Shown here: positions 1-8,990 of the stretch, piece by piece | Layout: every line of letters begins with the position of its first letter | How positions within the stretch are numbered: the stretch's first letter is position 1 | Assembly: GCA_937139475.1 (NCBI GenBank) | Contig: CAKZQF010000073.1 | Coordinates: 1 to 62,094 of the forward strand | Direction: 5' to 3' | Source of the DNA: an uncultured Gammaproteobacteria bacterium | Lineage (GTDB): Bacteria > Pseudomonadota > Gammaproteobacteria > Enterobacterales > Psychrobiaceae | DNA length: 62,094 nt | The notes under the pieces: generated by a model | What the model saw: the letters and a program-made list of their open reading frames with translations, nothing else | Told to the model about the DNA's origin: nothing | Database searches by the model: none | Position numbers and translations under genes: made by a program

Positions 1-2
1 CA

Positions 3-2426
3 ATTCCTGTCTCTATGATTCAGCGCATTGAAGTACTTAAAGACGGCGCATCTGCTGTTTACGGTACAGACGCTGTATCTGGCGTTGTTAACGTTATCTT
101 AAAGCGTGATTACGAAGGTTTTGAACTAAATGTTCAAGCTGGCCAATCAGGTCACGGCGATGCTGACAACCGTAGCATCGATTTCACAATCGGCGCATCA
201 AGCGACAAAGGTAATCTTGTTTTTGGCGTTCAATACACAGACCGTGGTGAAGCTCGCCAAGCTGATCGTGACTTCTCTAACTGTCCAGTCTCAGAAACCA
301 AAACTGTTCCACCAACGCTTTACTGTGGTGGTAGTTCATACTCTGAAGGTGGTCACGTTTGGGGCGACAACATGTTTGGCTTTAGAGAGCTAGGCAAAGA
401 CGAAAAATACGTAGTTGGTGATGCTGGTCATTACGGTGAAATGGTTGCCAAGACTGACGCCGATGGCAACATTGTTTACCAAAAGGACGCTGATGGTAAC
501 GATACAACAACTCCAGCGACTAAGTTCAAGTACTTTGACGGTATGAGCGAAGCCGATGTAAGCGGCCGTGGTGGTGAATACCATGACTACGTTAACTCTG
601 GCGCTGATAACGATAAGTACAACTACTCTGCCAGCAGCTACCTGTTCACTCCAATGCAGCGTATTAACCTTACTGCATCAGGCACTTACGAGCTAAGCGA
701 TGATATGTTGTTCTTTACTGAAGCAACTTACACTAAGCGTTGGTCTTCACAGCAAATGGCTCCACAGCCAATCTGGAACTCAGAAGCATGGGTATATAAC
801 CCAATCAGTGGTGGCGGTGTTGACGGCGTTGACGGTTGGATGACTGATGATTTAATGCCTTTCGCTCAAGTTGGTGAAGAGCTAAGTTACGGTCGCCGAA
901 TGGTTGACACCGGAACACGTAACTACTCACAAGTAGTTGACACAGTACGTATCGTTATGGGCGTTGAAGGCGAACTAGAAAACGGCTGGATGTGGGATGT
1001 TTCTTACAACAAGGGTCGTAATGATTCTGTTGCAAAAACAGCTAACCTTCATAACATCGGCGCAATTAACGATGCTGTGCAAGCTGGTGACTTCGACCCA
1101 TTCCTACAGTCTTCTTGGCAGGGCGATAGCATTTCACCATTTACTTACACTGAAGTAGAAAGCGGTGGTAGTGAAATGGATATCTTTGCGGCAAGCTTAT
1201 CTGGTGACATCCTAGATACAGATGCTGGTACAATCGGCTTCGCTGCGGGTTACGAGCATCGTTTAGAATCAGCATACTTCACACCAGATTCATTAACAGC
1301 ACAAGGTCTTGCAAATGACCCACGCTCAGAACCAACAGCCGGTTCTTTCAATGTAAATGAAGCTTACGTTGAGTTCGCTATTCCACTAGTTAGCGATTCT
1401 GTAATTGCTGATAATATCGAATTAAGCGCCGCTATGCGTTACTTCGATTACAGCACTTTCGGTGATGATGTTACTTGGAAACTTGGTTTACAATGGCGCC
1501 TAAACGAAGAGTTTATGTTCCGTAGTGTTGTTTCTACGGCATTCCGTGCACCGACTGTTGATGAGTTATTCGGTGGCGAATCTCCTTCATTCGAACAGGT
1601 ACAGCATGCGGCATCTGAGCAAGACCAAGCAGAAGTAACTGTTGGTGGTAACCCACTGCTTACGCCAGAAGAAGCAGATATCCTTACTCTAGGTTTCGTT
1701 TACGAACCAGAAGCAATCGAAGGCCTATCGATTACTGTTGATTACTACGACATCGATATCACAAATGCAATCAATACTGTTGACGATTCTTACATCGCAG
1801 CAACGTGTCTGGGAAGTGACGGTAGCTTAATCAACACTGGTCTAGCCATGTGTAAAGCATCTAACATCGCACTTGATAACACAGGTCGTATTACATTCAA
1901 CAATGGCTTACAAAACCTTGGTGGACAAGCGACTGAAGGGGTTGATATCAACGCAGCATACAGCTTCGAAGCTGCTGGCCTAAACTGGCGTGCAAGCCTT
2001 GATACTTCTTTATTAGACAAATTCGTAGAGACAGATCAAGACAATACAGCTGTTGATTTTACAGGTTTCATCACCGCTGGTGCTGGTGCATACGCAAAAG
2101 TTAAGTCTAACTTAACACTTGCTGTTAACTCTGACGATTGGGATGCAACTTATACCGCTCGTTACATCGGCGGTATGGACTCTTTCCTAGGTAAGTGTCA
2201 AGAAACGCCAGAGAAATGTTATGCCCCAACAGTTGGTAGCGTAACTTACCATGACATCGCTGGTTCATACCATGTCAATGATAGCATGACGTTATCTGGC
2301 GGCATCAAGAACCTTGCTGATAAGCAACCGCCTTACTACACTGGTAACAACGATTCAAATACTGACCCGTACACGTATGACGTACTAGGTCGTTACTTCT
2401 TCGTTAAAGCTAACTTCAAATTCTAA
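3..2426 (+). CDS. TonB-dependent receptor, 3' part (start lies before the window)
   Basis: Outer-membrane active transporter, seen from inside the plug domain to the stop codon. The reading frame is open to the window edge: codons before the first ATG at 15 read IPVS and run into MIQRIEVLKDGASAVYGTDA, the classic end of a TonB plug with its G-A-x-A-V-Y-G-x-D-A-V-x-G-V motif. The true start is therefore upstream. About 800 residues follow, ending with a beta-barrel strand and terminal phenylalanine (VKANFKF), as in outer-membrane barrel proteins. Internal ATRAPTVDELF-like and L-x-P-E-x-A-D motifs match receptors of the catecholate/vitamin B12 type. Substrate cannot be told; large receptors of this kind in marine Alteromonadales often take oligosaccharides or peptides. 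A strong terminator follows directly. Confidence 0.93.
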   Translation: MPVSMIQRIEVLKDGASAVYGTDAVSGVVNVILKRDYEGFELNVQAGQSGHGDADNRSIDFTIGASSDKGNLVFGVQYTDRGEARQADRDFSNCPVSETKTVPPTLYCGGSSYSEGGHVWGDNMFGFRELGKDEKYVVGDAGHYGEMVAKTDADGNIVYQKDADGNDTTTPATKFKYFDGMSEADVSGRGGEYHDYVNSGADNDKYNYSASSYLFTPMQRINLTASGTYELSDDMLFFTEATYTKRWSSQQMAPQPIWNSEAWVYNPISGGGVDGVDGWMTDDLMPFAQVGEELSYGRRMVDTGTRNYSQVVDTVRIVMGVEGELENGWMWDVSYNKGRNDSVAKTANLHNIGAINDAVQAGDFDPFLQSSWQGDSISPFTYTEVESGGSEMDIFAASLSGDILDTDAGTIGFAAGYEHRLESAYFTPDSLTAQGLANDPRSEPTAGSFNVNEAYVEFAIPLVSDSVIADNIELSAAMRYFDYSTFGDDVTWKLGLQWRLNEEFMFRSVVSTAFRAPTVDELFGGESPSFEQVQHAASEQDQAEVTVGGNPLLTPEEADILTLGFVYEPEAIEGLSITVDYYDIDITNAINTVDDSYIAATCLGSDGSLINTGLAMCKASNIALDNTGRITFNNGLQNLGGQATEGVDINAAYSFEAAGLNWRASLDTSLLDKFVETDQDNTAVDFTGFITAGAGAYAKVKSNLTLAVNSDDWDATYTARYIGGMDSFLGKCQETPEKCYAPTVGSVTYHDIAGSYHVNDSMTLSGGIKNLADKQPPYYTGNNDSNTDPYTYDVLGRYFFVKANFKF

Positions 2427-2443
2427 TCATTTGATGTAGTAAT

Positions 2444-2474
2444 AAAAAAAGGCGGTCAATTGACCGCCTTTTTT
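2444..2474 (+). terminator. Rho-independent terminator of the TonB receptor
   Basis: A-tract, GGCGGTCAATTGACCGCC perfect stem and T-tract, 18 bases after the stop codon. It is symmetric, so it could also stop transcription from the minus strand. Confidence 0.9.
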
Positions 2475-2538
2475 ATGTTCAGGATGAACGGTATGCCGCA
2501 GTGCCATGGATGGCATGGAGCGGCCATGTTCAGGATGA
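2475..2538. repeat. Short intergenic repeat with direct copies of ATGTTCAGGATGA
   Basis: The 13-mer ATGTTCAGGATGA occurs at 2475-2487 and 2526-2538, flanking a segment with the self-complementary word GCCATGGATGGC. It lies between two convergent genes. It looks like a small genome-dispersed palindromic repeat rather than a coding remnant; other copies would lie outside this window. Confidence 0.5.
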
Positions 2539-2551
2539 CGACTTGCTGCGA

Positions 2552-3436
2552 TTAGTTATTAATAAACTCAATCACTTCAAGAAAATGATCATCCTTGGCC
2601 TTTGGGTGAACCAGCATGTTGATATGGTCGTAATCGACCAAATTACCATTAGCCTTAGATAATATACTCACCTTATCAACCCCCATTTCATCTGCAAAAT
2701 GTTGCACATCAATCGGGTTTCCTAGTGCGTGATCATCTATCGCTGCAATTAACCACGTTTTTGGCCAGGTGAGTCCTTTGGCATTAGCGAAGTAATCAAA
2801 ACCATCACGGGGATCAGTCCATGGACGCTTTTTCACCCAGGTACGCCCTTCTCGCAATGAAAGTTTGGTTTCATTGTCTGCGCCCAAACCAAGTTCCTTG
2901 GCTGGTAGATAGCCTTTAACCCGGGCAATAGCAGGACCGATGAGATGCCAAAATAATTCAATTTTTAATAACCGCTCCATAGACCAGCTATGCACGCTAC
3001 GTTTGGTACCAAAATATACTTGAGAGGCGACTTGCGCCGCCAGCTCTTGATGGCGACTAAGCACCGAGGCTAGTAATACCCCTCCCCAAGAATGTGCCAT
3101 CCAATGCACCGCCTGCTTATGTTGGGTAAATATAAAAGCATGTACATTAGGCAGTGTCTCAGTAATAGCCTCTAGTTGACCATGATTTGGCTGGTTCTTG
3201 ATTGAAGGCTCACTCAGCCCCCGCCCGCGAAGATCCACCACATAAGTTGGATATCCTGCCCGAGCCAGTTCACAAGCTAAACCTTTATCAGATTTAGAAT
3301 AAAAGATACGGCCATCTTCAATCGCTCCGTGTACTAGCAGCACTGGCGCTTTATCGGTCGCTGCTTGAGGTTTTACTACGCGTAAGTGGATCTTATGATC
3401 CACTTGTTCGATGAATAAAGACTCTTGTGTGATCAC
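2552..3436 (-). CDS. alpha/beta hydrolase fold protein
   Basis: Predicted serine hydrolase of 294 residues without signal peptide, so cytoplasmic. The oxyanion-hole region VLLVHG is at residues 32-37, the nucleophile elbow A-H-S-W-G-G at 114-119 puts the catalytic serine near 116, and a late D-H-I-N-M motif offers the catalytic histidine. VVDLRGRGLSEP near 67-77 is typical of the family. Translation starts at GTG preceded by the purine-rich AGGGGAGGG. The gene follows serB with a 12-base gap on the same strand and is probably cotranscribed. Substrate is unknown; esterase, lipase-like or C-C hydrolase activity are all possible. Confidence 0.85.
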   Translation of the reverse strand: MITQESLFIEQVDHKIHLRVVKPQAATDKAPVLLVHGAIEDGRIFYSKSDKGLACELARAGYPTYVVDLRGRGLSEPSIKNQPNHGQLEAITETLPNVHAFIFTQHKQAVHWMAHSWGGVLLASVLSRHQELAAQVASQVYFGTKRSVHSWSMERLLKIELFWHLIGPAIARVKGYLPAKELGLGADNETKLSLREGRTWVKKRPWTDPRDGFDYFANAKGLTWPKTWLIAAIDDHALGNPIDVQHFADEMGVDKVSILSKANGNLVDYDHINMLVHPKAKDDHFLEVIEFINN

Positions 3437-3448
3437 CGCCCTCCCCTC

Positions 3449-4516
3449 TTAACGACGAGATAACAAGGCAATAACAGCGCCAAGGTCACCTTGGTTAATA
3501 GCGACATCGGCCTGCTGTTGTACTAACGGTTTGGCGTGGAAGGCGACACCAAGCGCCGCTTGCTCCATCATCACTAAATCGTTAGCCCCATCCCCAATTG
3601 CAATCGTCTGCTCAAGCTCAATGCCATACTCTGCGGCGAGTGCCACAACGGTTCTCGCCTTGACTTTCGCGTCAACAATTTCTCCTACGACCTCACCAGT
3701 TAATACCGTTCCATCATGCGCCAACGTGTTAGAGACAGCGGCATCCAGCCCCAACAGCTCTTTTAGATTATCTGCAAAGTATGTGAAACCACCAGAGGCA
3801 ATCGCAACCTTCCAGTGATGCGCCTTAAATTGCGTTACAAGATCTTTCATACCAGGCATTAATGGCAAATCATTGGCAATTTGATCTAGTAAGTTAAGCT
3901 CAATACCTTTGAGCTTAGCGACTCGCGCACGCAGGCTTTGCGAGAAATCTAACTTCCCTTGCATCGCCAGTTCGGTAATCTCCGATACCTCTTCGCCAAC
4001 CCCTGCTAATTTAGCAATCTCATCAATACATTCGATTTCGATACTGGTCGAATCCATATCTAAGACAACTAACCCCGGTTTAGATAGACTCGGTAAGTTG
4101 GAGACTAAATTACAGTCGACTGCGTGTTTTTCATGAAGGTGACTCAAGGTATTAAGCTCAATTGTTGACGTTAGTTTTAATTCTAATGATTGATACCCTG
4201 TACTCGACTGAATTGGTAGCACCGCCAATATTGCATCACCAAGCGTTGCAATAACATCATCAACTAGCGCTTGGGTTATTTTCCTGGAGGTAACGACAAC
4301 ACTTTGTACACTCACTGGCCAGGCCACGTTTTTTGCAACCACTTGCTCAGCTGTTACATAGTCTTTTGGCGCGATAATACGGTGACTACTCCCCTGCTGC
4401 TCGCGCGAATTAGGTAATAGTACACAAGTTAATGCATTATCTGATGAACTTAAAAACTCAAAAACGTTCAGCGTCGGTGCTGAAAAAGCCGTAAACTGTG
4501 CCACAATAATATCCAA
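3449..4516 (-). CDS. serB: Phosphoserine phosphatase
   Basis: Last step of serine synthesis: O-phosphoserine to L-serine plus phosphate, cytoplasmic HAD-superfamily enzyme. The HAD nucleophile motif DMDST is at residues 153-157, followed by ECIDE, then the lysine region and the metal-binding GDGANDLVM motif near residue 305. The N-terminal 140 residues form the poorly conserved extension usual in gammaproteobacterial SerB; 355 residues is normal. The listed start is a TTG; a GTG four codons inside (4504) is an alternative. It is divergent from the ytjB-like gene at 4636, the same arrangement as serB/ytjB (smp) in Escherichia coli. Confidence 0.95.
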   Translation of the reverse strand: MDIIVAQFTAFSAPTLNVFEFLSSSDNALTCVLLPNSREQQGSSHRIIAPKDYVTAEQVVAKNVAWPVSVQSVVVTSRKITQALVDDVIATLGDAILAVLPIQSSTGYQSLELKLTSTIELNTLSHLHEKHAVDCNLVSNLPSLSKPGLVVLDMDSTSIEIECIDEIAKLAGVGEEVSEITELAMQGKLDFSQSLRARVAKLKGIELNLLDQIANDLPLMPGMKDLVTQFKAHHWKVAIASGGFTYFADNLKELLGLDAAVSNTLAHDGTVLTGEVVGEIVDAKVKARTVVALAAEYGIELEQTIAIGDGANDLVMMEQAALGVAFHAKPLVQQQADVAINQGDLGAVIALLSRR

Positions 4517-4635
4517 ATAGCGTTAATCATAATAAAAAGTGCGTTTAACCTACCAAAAATAGCATGGTTTGTGTATTAACATTTAGGCATGTTGTATAAA
4601 TACTAGTACTGAACTAATCTATTTATTCGAAAATC

Positions 4636-5301
4636 ATGAATACCAAAGACAGGGCTAACTTGATGAAAGAGAGTGCTTTAAATAAGCAAATAGTAATAAA
4701 GCGGCTGAGCCAGTTTTCGCTAGCGATGCTATTGGTCGTCATGCTTGGTGCTTTATTATGGCATTCAGATAAGCAATCTGAACTCATTCGTCAGCAACAA
4801 CAAACGGCAATCGCCGGTATTCTAAAGCAACAACTGGCATTAGCGGCGACCATGGGTCTTAAGTTAAATGAGCAACAACAGTTGCAATGGCTGGCCCAAT
4901 CATTAAATCAATCACCACTATTAAATGGTGTTTGGATCCATCGAGAAGATGGCACCTTGATGGCCGAATCAATACAGCATACAGAAGCAGACATCACGCT
5001 TCCCCCACAAGAATCATTAATATTGGCGGCAGAAATACGTCAAGATAAACTCCTTGGCTATTTACGTCTAAGTTTAGACAAACAAGTTTTTGTCCAGCCC
5101 ATCGTTGAAATTCAACAGCAACAATTAAAGTGGCAACAGTGGTCAATATTACTTGCCGGGGCTATCGGTTTTTTACTCGCGCGGGCATTTTCTCAAAAGC
5201 GCGCAAATTACCAATTGCGAGATCTACTAAAACGCTATCGTAGGAAGCAAATAAGCCAGCGCGAAGCAGCTAACGTGAAACGCGAGGAGCAAGTAGAGTA
5301 A
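4636..5301 (+). CDS. YtjB/AhpA (Smp) family membrane-anchored protein
   Basis: A 221-residue protein with a transmembrane segment near residues 28-45, a glutamine-rich periplasmic domain of about 120 residues, a second hydrophobic segment near 170-185 and a basic cytoplasmic tail. This topology and the divergent position next to serB match the YtjB/Smp (AhpA) family, whose function is poorly known. Start choice: the ATG at 4636 has no evident ribosome site, whereas the ATG at 4663 (residue 10) has GACAGGG eight bases upstream, so the protein may be 212 residues. The family call rests on topology and context more than on a motif. Confidence 0.75.
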   Translation: MNTKDRANLMKESALNKQIVIKRLSQFSLAMLLVVMLGALLWHSDKQSELIRQQQQTAIAGILKQQLALAATMGLKLNEQQQLQWLAQSLNQSPLLNGVWIHREDGTLMAESIQHTEADITLPPQESLILAAEIRQDKLLGYLRLSLDKQVFVQPIVEIQQQQLKWQQWSILLAGAIGFLLARAFSQKRANYQLRDLLKRYRRKQISQREAANVKREEQVE

Positions 5302-5308
5302 GTGCTGC

Positions 5309-5322
5309 TTGATTTATATCAT
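5309..5322 (+). promoter_or_regulatory. FNR/DNR box before the CcoG-like gene
   Basis: TTGATTTATATCAT matches TTGAT-N4-ATCAA with one mismatch. It lies 56-69 bases before the GTG at 5378, a spacing compatible with class II activation. Confidence 0.7.
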
Positions 5323-5377
5323 AACAACGGCGCTCGATAACCAATAGAATACCATCGCTCAGCACAATCAATACTTC

Positions 5378-6328
5378 GTGATAATGATGCGTAAAAACAG
5401 CTATCAGCTATATAGAAAAATCACTAGAAGCAGTTTTTTCCTATTGTTTCTATTTGCCCCACTACTCGACATTTTTCGCTATGATTTGGCCCTAGGCCAC
5501 TTTATTTTTTTCGGCCAGCCGTGGACACTAAGTCTCGAGTCGGTTTTATCTGGCAATGCCGATGCATTCACCGCCACAAAAATCATCTTTTTAAAAGTAC
5601 TGCTCCCGGCCGCAGCCTTTATTTCGATATCGATGCTACTAATTTGGAAATACGGGCGTATCTACTGTGGTTGGCTTTGCCCACATTTTTCAGTTGTTGA
5701 ATCAATTAACTCACTAATGCTTAAGCAATTAAACCGTGTCACCCTGTGGGAACAGCCACTAACGCCCAATAATAGTATGCTTGCTAGGGGGATTGTCGCA
5801 ATATCGAGTATTAGTATGGCATTTTTATGGGCGGTTTCCCTGCTAAGTTATTTGCTGACACCTATTCCGCTGCTAACGGATTTAGTTAACCTAGAATTAA
5901 ATTTTGGCCCGTTACTGTTTATTATTGTTGCAACAACGGTATTTAGCACTGACTTTATTGTGTTTCGCCACCTCTTTTGCAAGTACGGCTGTGCGCTAGG
6001 TATATTTCAAAGCCTAATATGGATGGCAAATAAGCGCGCGATGGCAGTAAAGTTTGACCGTAAGCGTGCCAAAGCCTGCCGGGATTGTAACAAAGCCTGC
6101 GATATCGCCTGCCCAATGCGCTTGCCAACACGAAATATTAAGCGAGCACGATTCACTTGCACCCAGTGCGCCCAATGTATTAGCGCCTGCGAGAAGGTCC
6201 AAGAAAATAACCCTGAAGGTTCATTATTACAATGGGTTAGTGGTGATAAAGCGATAGAAACAGACAGGCCAGCGGCCAAATATATTGATGCGAGTAAACA
6301 AAGTATCAGGGTAAAGCAAGTTGATTAG
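5378..6328 (+). CDS. CcoG/NapH-like polyferredoxin membrane protein
   Basis: Inner-membrane iron-sulfur protein of 316 residues. Hydrophobic segments lie near 20-35, 70-90, 140-165 and 175-195. A CGWLCPH motif at 97-103 is shared with the NosR/NapH/CcoG group, and two cysteine-rich clusters follow (CRDCNKACDIACP, near 233, and CTQCAQCISACEK, near 260), each suited to one [4Fe-4S] cluster. CcoG is a copper reductase for heme-copper oxidase assembly; a similar electron-transfer or metal-delivery role for the NO-reductase machinery is an inference from its place just before norQEF. It is shorter than typical CcoG (about 470 residues) and lacks its C-terminal domain. Starts possible at GTG 5378, ATG 5384 or ATG 5387. 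A DNR box stands upstream. Confidence 0.8.
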   Translation: MIMMRKNSYQLYRKITRSSFFLLFLFAPLLDIFRYDLALGHFIFFGQPWTLSLESVLSGNADAFTATKIIFLKVLLPAAAFISISMLLIWKYGRIYCGWLCPHFSVVESINSLMLKQLNRVTLWEQPLTPNNSMLARGIVAISSISMAFLWAVSLLSYLLTPIPLLTDLVNLELNFGPLLFIIVATTVFSTDFIVFRHLFCKYGCALGIFQSLIWMANKRAMAVKFDRKRAKACRDCNKACDIACPMRLPTRNIKRARFTCTQCAQCISACEKVQENNPEGSLLQWVSGDKAIETDRPAAKYIDASKQSIRVKQVD

Positions 6329-6350
6329 CCAAGCACCAACAGATCAAAAA

Positions 6351-6364
6351 TTGATAAGCATCAA
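6351..6364 (+). promoter_or_regulatory. Perfect FNR/DNR box before norQ
   Basis: TTGATAAGCATCAA is a perfect TTGAT-N4-ATCAA palindrome, 65 bases before the preferred norQ ATG at 6430. Confidence 0.85.
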
Positions 6365-6429
6365 GGTACCAAGTAGGCAGTTAGGTAAACTTTCCCACAT
6401 CAAAAGCAGTGACTAAAGGTCAAACAAAT

Positions 6430-7239
6430 ATGAACAATGCTGAGACTAATATTGCCGAAATCGGCAGCAGCTCGCACTATCAAGCGCAAGATAATGAAGT
6501 ATCATTATTTGAATACGCCTACGAGCATCAACTTCCAGTGCTTATTAAAGGTCCTACAGGTTGTGGTAAAACCCGCTTTGTAGAACATATGGCTAAGAAA
6601 CTCAATAAGCCACTCTACACCGTTGCATGTCACGATGATCTTACTGCCGCTGACCTTGTCGGTCGCCATTTGATTGGCCCTGACGGAACGTATTGGCAAG
6701 ATGGCCCATTAACCCGTGCCGTACGTGAAGGCGGGATCTGTTACCTTGATGAAGTGGTTGAAGCACGTAAAGATACAACCGTTGTATTGCACCCCCTTGC
6801 AGATGACCGCCGCATTCTTCCATTAGAGCGTACTGGTGAGTTATTAGAAGCTGCTCCGGGCTTTATGCTAGTTGTTTCATACAACCCAGGATACCAGAAT
6901 CTATTAAAGGGGATGAAACCTAGTACCCGTCAACGTTTTGTTGCTATGCGTTTTGATTACCCAGAAGCAAGCCTTGAGCGTTCAATATTAATCAAAGAAG
7001 CAAAAATTGATGAGAACCTTGCGTATAAATTAGTGGAGCTTGCCACAGCATTACGTCGCCTTGATCAAAATGATCTTGACGAAGTAGCCTCTACACGTTT
7101 ACTAGTTTACGCAGCGCGTATGATGTCTAGTGGTATGCCACCGCTAGAGGTGTGTCGTTGTTGTCTTGCTGAGCCGCTAACTGACGATCCACTAACGGTT
7201 GAAGCACTCATGGATGTTGCTCGCATTTATTTCGAATAG
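6430..7239 (+). CDS. norQ: NorQ, AAA+ ATPase for NO reductase activation
   Basis: MoxR-type AAA+ ATPase of the CbbQ/NirQ/NorQ group, which works with the VWA protein NorD to activate NorCB, probably by metal-centre insertion. The Walker A motif GPTGCGKT is near residue 41, a Walker B region CYLDEV follows about 65 residues later, and the arginine-finger and sensor regions (MKPSTRQRF) are present. The frame is open from a GTG at 6409, but ATG 6430 has AAAGG nine bases upstream and gives 269 residues, the family's normal size. A perfect DNR box precedes it. norE starts one base after its stop, so norQ, norE and norF form an operon. norD is not next to it but 23 kb away. Confidence 0.93.
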   Translation: MNNAETNIAEIGSSSHYQAQDNEVSLFEYAYEHQLPVLIKGPTGCGKTRFVEHMAKKLNKPLYTVACHDDLTAADLVGRHLIGPDGTYWQDGPLTRAVREGGICYLDEVVEARKDTTVVLHPLADDRRILPLERTGELLEAAPGFMLVVSYNPGYQNLLKGMKPSTRQRFVAMRFDYPEASLERSILIKEAKIDENLAYKLVELATALRRLDQNDLDEVASTRLLVYAARMMSSGMPPLEVCRCCLAEPLTDDPLTVEALMDVARIYFE

Positions 7240-7240
7240 T

Positions 7241-7852
7241 ATGAATGAAGCACTCCCAGTGGCTAGTCCCGAGCGACTAGCCCAAAAAATTCTTCCCGGT
7301 GATTTGGCGATGTGGTTTTTCATTATGGCCGAACTCACCGTCTTTGCCATTTTGTTTATTGCATTTGCCGTCACGCGTCAAATTTATCCTGAAATGTTTA
7401 TTGCCGGCCAAGCAACGCTCCATCCGATTGCAGGTGTAATAAACACCTTAGCTCTCATACTCAGCAGCTATATGGTTGTTCTGGCTGTTAATGCGATTAC
7501 GAGTGACCACCAGCATAAAGCGCGAAACTTTCTTGTCGCGGCGCTAGCCTTTGCCTGTGTTTATTTGGTGACAAAAAGCTGGGAATATCAGCTCTTGCTA
7601 GAGCAAGATTATGGTATTTCAACCAATACCTTCTATATGCTGTATTTCTTCATTACCTTTTTCCATTTTATGCACGTACTACTGGGGATGGTGATCCTTA
7701 CATCGATTGCATTAAAAGCGCATAAAAAAGGTTATATTCGCACAGAGCAAGGCAACCCCAACATCAGTGGCTTTGAAGCTGGTGCAAGTTATTGGCATAT
7801 GGTTGACCTGGTTTGGATCATCCTGTTCCCACTGATTTATATTGTTCATTAA
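7241..7852 (+). CDS. norE: NorE, cytochrome c oxidase subunit III-like protein
   Basis: Integral membrane protein of 203 residues with about five hydrophobic helices, homologous to oxidase subunit III (PGDLAMWFFIMAELTVF at the start, and HFMHVLLGMVIL and SYWHMVDLVW later). NorE is not part of the purified NorCB complex but supports full NO reductase activity in several denitrifiers. The frame stays open upstream to 7199, inside norQ, but the ATG at 7241 directly after the norQ stop gives the family's conserved N-terminus. It is followed after 23 bases by norF. Confidence 0.9.
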   Translation: MNEALPVASPERLAQKILPGDLAMWFFIMAELTVFAILFIAFAVTRQIYPEMFIAGQATLHPIAGVINTLALILSSYMVVLAVNAITSDHQHKARNFLVAALAFACVYLVTKSWEYQLLLEQDYGISTNTFYMLYFFITFFHFMHVLLGMVILTSIALKAHKKGYIRTEQGNPNISGFEAGASYWHMVDLVWIILFPLIYIVH

Positions 7853-7875
7853 GCCAACGGAGCTAAGCAGTAAAG

Positions 7876-8154
7876 ATGATAAAGCCAAGACAACTATTAT
7901 TTCAAAAAATAGCGATGTTCCTTCTCGTCGGACTCACGGTAGTTTCGGCGTTGTTGGGTTGGCTGTTTCAGGATACTGACTTTGCCTCACAAACATGGTT
8001 ATTATGGTTGGTATGGCTCACAGTTGCGATAAAAGGACAGCAGATCACAGACATTTTCATGGAGCTATCCCATGCACCGCGCATGTGGCGACTATTGTTT
8101 CTGAGCTATGTCATCATCTTGCCAATTATTCTTGGCTTGATATATTGGTTATAA
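7876..8154 (+). CDS. norF: NorF-like small membrane protein
   Basis: A 92-residue protein with three hydrophobic helices. WLTVAIKGQQITDIFMELSH in the middle resembles the K-G-x-x-I-x-D-x-F-M-E-L motif of NorF and oxidase subunit IV-like proteins. It follows norE by 23 bases, the usual norEF pairing. NorF is an accessory factor for NO reductase assembly or activity. Confidence 0.85.
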   Translation: MIKPRQLLFQKIAMFLLVGLTVVSALLGWLFQDTDFASQTWLLWLVWLTVAIKGQQITDIFMELSHAPRMWRLLFLSYVIILPIILGLIYWL

Positions 8155-8178
8155 GGCAAAACTAAGAGGATTGATATA

Positions 8179-8526
8179 ATGAGTAAAGGACTATCTCAAA
8201 AAAATCTAAGTATCATTGCTCAATCGCTTTATTTGGCCAACTTGCTCGCCATCCCCCTAATCTCATTTGCTATTTTGTGTTGGTTTCATCTAAAGTTTCA
8301 GCGAAGTGGTCTCGCTAGAGTGCATTTCATTCGCTCAATCCAGCTGACCATATTAAACCTACTATGCATTGTTGTTATCCCACTGTTGTTTGTTTATCTT
8401 TCCTCACAAAGTGGTGACTCTATGATGTTAGCCTTATTTTATTTTATCTGTGTTCACACCGCCTTTGTTATGCTGGGTATCATCAATTTAGCGCGGGCAA
8501 TGGCGAAAAGGCTGCCACTTTTTTAG
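8179..8526 (+). CDS. Uncharacterised membrane protein after norF
   Basis: A 115-residue protein with three strong hydrophobic segments (near 14-32, 52-70 and 80-104) and basic ends, no cysteine or histidine motif. AAGAGGA stands nine bases before the ATG, so translation is well supported. It is the last gene of the CcoG-like/norQEF group, 24 bases after norF. I do not recognise the family; its place suggests a small assembly or stabilising subunit for NO reductase. Confidence 0.75.
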   Translation: MSKGLSQKNLSIIAQSLYLANLLAIPLISFAILCWFHLKFQRSGLARVHFIRSIQLTILNLLCIVVIPLLFVYLSSQSGDSMMLALFYFICVHTAFVMLGIINLARAMAKRLPLF

Positions 8527-8542
8527 CCGTTTCTCGCCCAGA

Positions 8543-8785
8543 CTAGATTCGGCCCCCTAGCCAGGTCCCGTTGAGTAAATCACTTTGCCTCCTCAAAGAG
8601 CAACTAATGTTTCCTGGAGGCCAGCAGAAGGTGACATGAAAGCCACCACCGTCAATAGGATGTATTAGTACAAAATAGCCATCGCTATCCACACTTTTAC
8701 TATCCTGTGGGGACTTACTTTCAAGTGACGCGGCAAACAGTGGTAACACTAGAAATAACTGTAATACTAGTATTACATTTTTCAA
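8543..8785 (-). CDS. Small exported protein, unknown function
   Basis: An 80-residue frame beginning with a convincing signal peptide (MKNVILVLQLFLVLPLFAAS) and leaving about 60 residues with one C-x-7-C pair. The start is TTG with GAGG six bases upstream, and TTG starts are common here. It is convergent with the 8179-8526 gene, 16 bases from its stop. No family recognised. It may be a real small periplasmic protein; lack of homology evidence keeps confidence moderate. Confidence 0.5.
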   Translation of the reverse strand: MKNVILVLQLFLVLPLFAASLESKSPQDSKSVDSDGYFVLIHPIDGGGFHVTFCWPPGNISCSLRRQSDLLNGTWLGGRI

Positions 8786-8990
8786 AGAAACCTCTATTTA
8801 CAAGTAAGCGAGCATGTTAATGCTTGCCTATCATAAGCCAGCAGTACAGCTACAACCTTATTACAATAAAACCAACATAAGTAATCGTATCTCTCAGTCT
8901 CTGTCGTTGGCAAAAAGGTAACGTATACTGTAATAATCAGTCCATCAGCAATACAAGCAACGTTGTTGTATTAAGTGCGAATTAGCCCAC

